Source: Crotalaria pallida
Taxonomy: Eukaryota; Streptophyta; Magnoliopsida; Fabales; Fabaceae
DNA: 64,000 nucleotides
NCBI GenBank assembly: GCA_037953625.1
Contig: CM075651.1
Coordinates: 66,016,501 to 66,080,500, forward strand
Direction: 5' to 3'
In this document: in pieces, positions 59,691 to 64,000 of the stretch
How the letters are laid out: every line of letters begins with the position of its first letter
How positions within the stretch are numbered: the stretch's first letter is position 1
Translations under genes and position numbers: made by a program
Notes under the pieces: model-generated
What the model was told of the DNA's origin: nothing
What the model saw: only the letters and a program-made list of their open reading frames with translations
Databases searched by the model: none

Positions 59691-60350
59691 CGAACGTCGG
59701 TTATTGGCTTCCTTTCCAATAATCCTCACTATTACATTTATGAACGGAAAAGAAAGAGAAAAGAGTAGAAAAGAGAGTACCAATTCTATAAATGGATCCC
59801 ACAATAAAATATTGATAATGAGAGTATGAATGAGAATGATGTGAATGGGATCCAGTTATAGGTTGGCATTTGAGAGGCACTCATGCATTGCACGAGTCCT
59901 GATTATGTGGTGTGTATGGTTATCCCATTGTCTGATTTAGTTGTTATTTTTGGATTGTTATTATGAACTATTTAATGTCTTTTAATTCAATGTGTTTTGA
60001 AAATGTCTCACCCCTTAGTGGTTTAACATTTTAGGTAAATGTTCAAGAAGCTTGAAGATCCGAGTGTCGCAGCGAAAGAGTCGAAAGAAAGGAACTCTAG
60101 TTATTTATGCTTGTATCGTAATAGTAAACCCCCAAAAATGTTTATGAACTTGTTTTGTAAAGAAATTTTGAGTTCTTCAATTTTATTACCGACTTTTACT
60201 TATTTATCTTTTAAATATAAATCAGGGTGTTACATTAATGGTATTAGAAATGTAAATATTTAATATATTTTTTCAAAATTATTAATGTAATTATTGTTGG
60301 TATTCTAAAAAGTATTGACTTAATAAGGATGTTTATCAAAAGAAATAAAA

Positions 60351-60727
60351 GTCAAAGTAATCATTAAAAATAAGAGAATATCTTTTTTATATAATGTATG
60401 ATTCTATTTTGAAAATAAAATATAATATATGATTCAGTTATTAATTACAAATTTCTATCACAGAAATTTTCATATATTTTTTTTTACAATCTTTAAGATT
60501 TTTCATTGATTATTTTTACTTTAATTTGAGACAAAAAAATACACTTTTTTTTACCAAGATTATCAGACGGAGGGTGTAGAAAACATTAGTATATCAAACC
60601 ACGTCGGTCTTATCATATATCGTCAGCTCTTAACAACCATAAGCCACGAAAAACAGAATGAATGAAATTGATTTAATTAAATATTAAGGCAATGAACATC
60701 CATAAAAGAGGAAGAAAGAGAACCTAT
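60351..60727. repeat. Direct repeat, copy 1 (partner 60998-61367)
   Basis: About 370 bp repeated in direct orientation with scattered differences, from GTCAAAGTAATCA to AGAGAACCTAT. The ~270 bp between the copies is unrelated AT-rich sequence. Confidence 0.85.
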
Positions 60728-60997
60728 AATAATCAAATAAAAATATTCATATTTTGTATTTTCGAGCTTTATCAATTACGTTATATATGAGAGACAATTA
60801 AATGAAATGATATAAGTACAAAATAAGATAAACTTCATCCGTCTAATTTAGAGTAGGAGATACGTTAAGAAAAAATTGTGAATTAAATGAGATGATATGA
60901 ACATAAAATAAGATAAGAGAAACTTAGCTCCTTAATGGAGCAGGAGATAAGCAAAGAAAATTTGAGATACTTCATTTTTCTTATTATCTTCGTAAAA

Positions 60998-61367
60998 GTC
61001 AAAGTAATCAACAAAAATAAGAGAATATCTTTTTGATATAATGCATGATTCTATTTTCAAAATAAAAAATAATGTATGATTCATTTATTAATTACAAATT
61101 TCTATCAAACAAATTTTCATATTTTTTTTACAATCTTTAGGATTTTTCATTAATTATTTTTACTTTAATTTGGGACAAAAAAAACATTTTTTACCAATAT
61201 AATGAGACTAAGGGAGTAGAAAACGTTAGAATATCAAATCACGTTAGTCTCATCGTATATCCTCAGCTCTTAACAACTATAAACCGCCAAAAAGAGAATG
61301 AATGAAATTGATTTAATTAAATATTAAGGCAATGAACATCCCTAAAAGAGGAAGAAAGAGAACCTAT
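60998..61367. repeat. Direct repeat, copy 2 (partner 60351-60727)
   Basis: See copy 1; differences are mostly substitutions such as GTCGGTCTTATCATATATCG versus GTTAGTCTCATCGTATATCC. The end of this copy adjoins TATGGTGGTGGTGGCGGCGA, which might be the end of a former coding sequence. Confidence 0.85.
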
Positions 61368-61949
61368 CTATGGTGGTGGTGGCGGCGACGAAATTGGGAT
61401 TGAGTTTGGAAATGAAAACAGGTTTGGAGAAGGAAGAATAAAAAAGAAGGTGATGATGAAGAAGGTATGCTCCTGGGTTTTTCGATGAAAAGGTATGAAT
61501 AAAGAAGAAGAATGTGATGACGTTGGTACTTGGCAGTGATATAACAAGAAAGGTATGATAGATTAATGGAGAAGAATAACGTGGGAGAGTAATGAAATGA
61601 GAAATTATAAATTATTAAGGGTATTTTAGGTAGATGAAATATAAAATTAAAATTAAGGTATTTTGGGTAAATGAAAAATAATATTAAAATGAGGGTATTT
61701 TGGGTAAATTATATTAAGGATAAAAATAATATTTTTAAATAAATATGTTAGGGACCTAATTGTAAAATTTATAAATCAGCAATATGCCCAGCTGACGTGG
61801 TAAAAAAAACACATGACTAATTTTTATTGGGTCATGTCAAAAGGGTACAGAAACCTTCTATTTTCGGAGGGTTTCGAAGTAAAGCCCTTAATTTAATCAT
61901 GCCACTTGGCAAAACTTTTCACTTATCTTCCTTCAAATTTTAAGTACTA
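61368..61949. other. No supported gene
   Basis: A GGTGGTGGTGGCGGCGACG stretch (61372-61390) followed by purine-rich DNA resembles a disrupted start of a coding sequence read on the minus strand, but no adequate frame is present. 61610-61740 repeats GGGTATTTTAGGTAAATGA-type words three times. Confidence 0.35.
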
Positions 61950-62222
61950 CTCCCTCCATCCTTATTCATAGCACTCCTTTGAGAGATTTTACGCTAATTA
62001 AGAAAGTTGATTAATTTAGTTAATTGTATTGGAAATGTGAACTTTTGATATGTATTTTCAAAACTACCCCTATTAATATGATTGAGAATCTAAAAAGTGT
62101 TAAATAAATAGGGGTGTTTATGGCAAAAAGTAATTAATGTTCATTGAAAATTGGTATAAGGTCTTATAAATAGGAACAAAATAAAAGTGTCAAAATGATC
62201 TTATATTTAGGAACAGAGGTAG
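61950..62222. mobile_element. Stowaway-like MITE, sister of 47638-47910
   Basis: 273 bp, CTCCCTCCATCC to GGAACAGAGGTAG with TA flanks; same family, orientation and length as the MITE in the MDL promoter. Confidence 0.8.
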
Positions 62223-62899
62223 TAGTATACTATACGGCAAATGCTCCCTCCCACCCATAACGGTAGTAAAAAAATTTCAAAAATCAAAAATTTAAGGAGA
62301 CATACATTTAATGATTTGTATAATACATCAATCAAGTATGAAACAACTAATTTAATGCATTTTATATTGATTAACTAATCACAATTCAAAATTTGAAATT
62401 TCTAAGTTTTTTCATTAATTACTTTAACTTTAGTTTGAAACAAAATTTGTTGTCCTTTTTTATCATCCTTGTGAGAAGAAGAAAGTATTATTTTGAAGAA
62501 AAAAATGTTTGAAATTTTTTTTTTGATTGGTGTTCAAAATTCTCGCTTAATGATTTTTTTAAAACAATATTATTAGAATAACCTTAATCTTAATTTTAAT
62601 CTTAATAATTAAAATTTTAAAGAATTTTTAGGAAAAATTTGTTATTTGACATGTTCTAATGAAATCTTAATTCGAATTAGTTTCTTATTACTCCCTCCGA
62701 TCCTAATTATATGTCATTTTATATATTTCCTATACATCATTTTTTTTCTCTTTATTTGCCCTTATTAAATGTTTTGACTATCTATGCATTTTTTTCATTA
62801 ATGAATGCGAATTTTTCAAGAAAAGTTGAGAAGGTAAAATTGTAATATTACAATATTCTCAAAGAATTCATAAAACTAACTACTTTTTTTGGTACGTGT
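62223..62899. other. AT-rich intergenic; one possible MITE left end
   Basis: TACTCCCTCCGATCCTAATTATATG at 62690 looks like the left end of another CTCCCTCC-type element, but no matching right end was found. Nothing else is recognised. Confidence 0.4.
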
Positions 62900-62914
62900 A
62901 ATTCGGTTAAATAT

Positions 62915-63083
62915 TTTTTGGTTTGCACCCTCGTATCCGGCCCACTGGGCTGACTAATCCAGTTTGAGGGGGGTCCCGGGGTTAAGGTTTTATTCCTCTC
63001 CCAACGTTGTTGCGGGGGATCGAACCGTGGTTTGCCCTACCAAGTGCAGCCCCTGGCACCACTGCTCCAACATCTCGTTGGGC
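62915..63083 (-). mobile_element. tRNA-derived SINE with 15-bp target duplication
   Basis: Read on the minus strand from 63083: GGAGCAGTGGTGCCAGG (box A-like), then GGTTCGATCCC (box B) about 40 bases later, a body, and a short A-rich end (CAAACCAAAAAA). AATTCGGTTAAATAT occurs on both sides (62900-62914 and 63084-63098), a perfect 15-bp duplication as left by LINE-type target-primed insertion. Length 169 bp. Assignment to a named plant SINE family (Au-like) is a guess. Confidence 0.88.
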
Positions 63084-63150
63084 AATTCGGTTAAATATGC
63101 CATATAATAAAAATTGAAATGAGTATATTTTAATAATAATAGACTTTTAC

Positions 63151-64000
63151 TGCAACATCCCGATTTCTAATTCCAAACTTAATTGGAGTTATTCTATGTT
63201 AAGCTAATGGAAATAAGAAGAGTAAGCATGGTCAAATTGAAAGTATCATGGCCAAAGTGTATGTGGAAATTAAGAGGAATGCCTTAGAGTTATAAATCAT
63301 CAATATTTGAAGTTCGAGTGAGGTAATCGATTACCTTGGGGATGTAATCGATTACATACATTCTGTGGGAAACCCTAGAATTTCATTTTTAGGGAGATAA
63401 TCGATTACCATGAGCAAGTAATCGATTACCTTCATTATGTGAGGAGCTCAGGAATTGTGAAATTGATGGGGTAATCGATTACCCATGGTGTTCTGAAGAA
63501 AAAAATAAGTAACACATTTGTGGCTTCTTGAGGAAGCCACTCATTCTTAGCCACAAACCTCCAAGCTTACAAGGGAAGCCATTCACTCCCCACCACTCAT
63601 TCTTTCTTTCTTCCCAACAAACAAAAACAACAACAACTGTAACACCCCGATTTGGCAACTTGAAAACCATTGTTACTGAAATAAAATATAGTGAAAATTT
63701 GGGCCAATTTTTTTTTTAAACAAGTGTTACACAAGATGAGAACATTTGGATTTTCAAAACGTAGTTACAATTTAAAACTTGTGTTCTCACATTGCATAAA
63801 ACCCTTTTCAAGTTCCTAACCGAGATGTCACAAGACACCGCACCTTGAAACTTGTTTTTCTAAAACTTCTTTTCAAATTAACAGCCCATTCAATTTAATT
63901 CCAAAATATCGATAATGAAAATGAATTTAGTTGGGGTTACAGCCTGATAGAGCCAGGATACTAAGAACTTGCAATGGATTACAAAACTCTGAAAGGGAAT
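63151..64000 (+). mobile_element. Start of a long LTR (TGCAACATCCCG), runs off the window and is interrupted
   Basis: TGCAACATCCCGATTTCTAA resembles the TGTAACAYCCC starts of the LTRs at 17195 and 55200. About 180 bp in, it carries six TAATCGATTA palindromes (63327-63483), and then a C/T-rich leader (63530-63610), the same order as in the 17195 LTR. Confidence 0.55.
63638..64000 (+). mobile_element. Start of another LTR (TGTAACACCCCG) at the window edge
   Basis: TGTAACACCCCGATTTGGCA begins right inside the leader of the preceding LTR, which ends there in an ACAACAACAAC run. Its end and target duplication lie outside the window. Confidence 0.5.

Larger units (their letters stand above)
54100..60234 (+). 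mobile_element. Long LTR remnant (Del/Tekay style) containing a second solo LTR
   Basis: The right end CAGGGTGTTACA (60234) is a typical end of TGTAACA...TGTTACA LTRs. The DNA on both sides of the 55200-59361 insertion forms one continuous LTR-like unit with a CT-rich leader (54480-54770), donor-like AAGGTAAGGG (54772) and a C-terminal LTR tail rich in TTTTATTACCG. The left end, near 54080-54140, was not defined and no matching duplication of TTAAT was found there. Confidence 0.55.

Noticed and set aside
60230..60239. Matching left target duplication (TTAAT) for the LTR ending at 60234
   Set aside because: The only TTAAT followed by TG upstream (near 53602) lies inside copia integrase coding sequence, so it cannot be this LTR's start.
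63030..63083. Possible tRNA gene (GGTTCGATCCC box B)
   Set aside because: No cloverleaf or acceptor stem can be drawn and a 15-bp target duplication surrounds a 169-bp unit, so it is a SINE.

Overview
This is a plant nuclear window, most likely a eudicot. Support: two intron-containing host genes with plant-type products (a SIEL/Integrator-4-like HEAT-repeat protein and an MIF/D-dopachrome tautomerase-like MDL protein), AT-rich intergenic DNA, Stowaway-type MITEs, FAR1-type and Ulp1-type Mutator-like genes, Tat-type Ty3/gypsy and Ty1/copia elements, long solo LTRs and a tRNA-derived SINE. LTRs with reiterated ATCGAT and ACCGGT palindromes make a legume plausible, but that is a weak inference.

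Layout. 1-3623: 5' half of a SIEL-like gene (minus strand, rest off the left edge) with a fold-back MITE in an intron. ~4345-14050: a decayed Mutator-like unit with two convergent genes, a FAR1/MULE transposase-like pseudogene (4695-7997, +) and a 13-exon Ulp1 cysteine-protease-like pseudogene (9550-12605, -), separated by a 185-bp tandem array; relatives of that repeat also lie upstream of the Ulp1 gene. 14178-15546: a fold-back element carrying an exon-like coding fragment. 16253-16555: a Stowaway-like MITE.

17178-43120 is a nested stack. The outermost layer is a hAT-like element (TIR TAGGGGTGTAA, 8-bp imperfect TSD). It was hit by (a) a ~3-kb solo LTR (17195-26063, TSD GGTCC) that itself contains a gag-only LTR retrotransposon (17416-23269, TSD ATATC), and (b) a Tat-type Ty3/gypsy element (26331-41757, 588-bp LTRs) that itself contains a gag-only copia element (28191-32414, TSD ATATC) with a malformed 5' LTR. 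The gypsy element carries a long antisense ORF between pol and the 3' LTR and a row of small hairpins between the two convergent coding regions.

44344-47502 is an apparently intact three-exon MDL gene (minus strand) with a GC-AG intron and a MITE about 135 bp upstream of its ATG. 48600-54080 is a degraded Ty1/copia element with later insertions (49470-50331, 51382-51902, 52381-53011). 54100-60234 is part of a long LTR that contains a second solo LTR (55200-59361, TSD CATAT) with about 34 copies of a 38/44-bp tandem repeat. The right end holds a direct duplication, MITEs, a SINE with a 15-bp TSD (62915-63083), and the starts of two more LTRs running off the edge.

Only the SIEL-like and MDL genes look like functional host genes. 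Element coding regions are disabled mostly by stops of the kind expected from C-to-T decay (CAG/CAA/CGA to stop, TGG to TGA/TAG), plus a few one-base changes in homopolymers. Exon boundaries were set by eye from splice signals and reading-frame continuity; no database search was possible.
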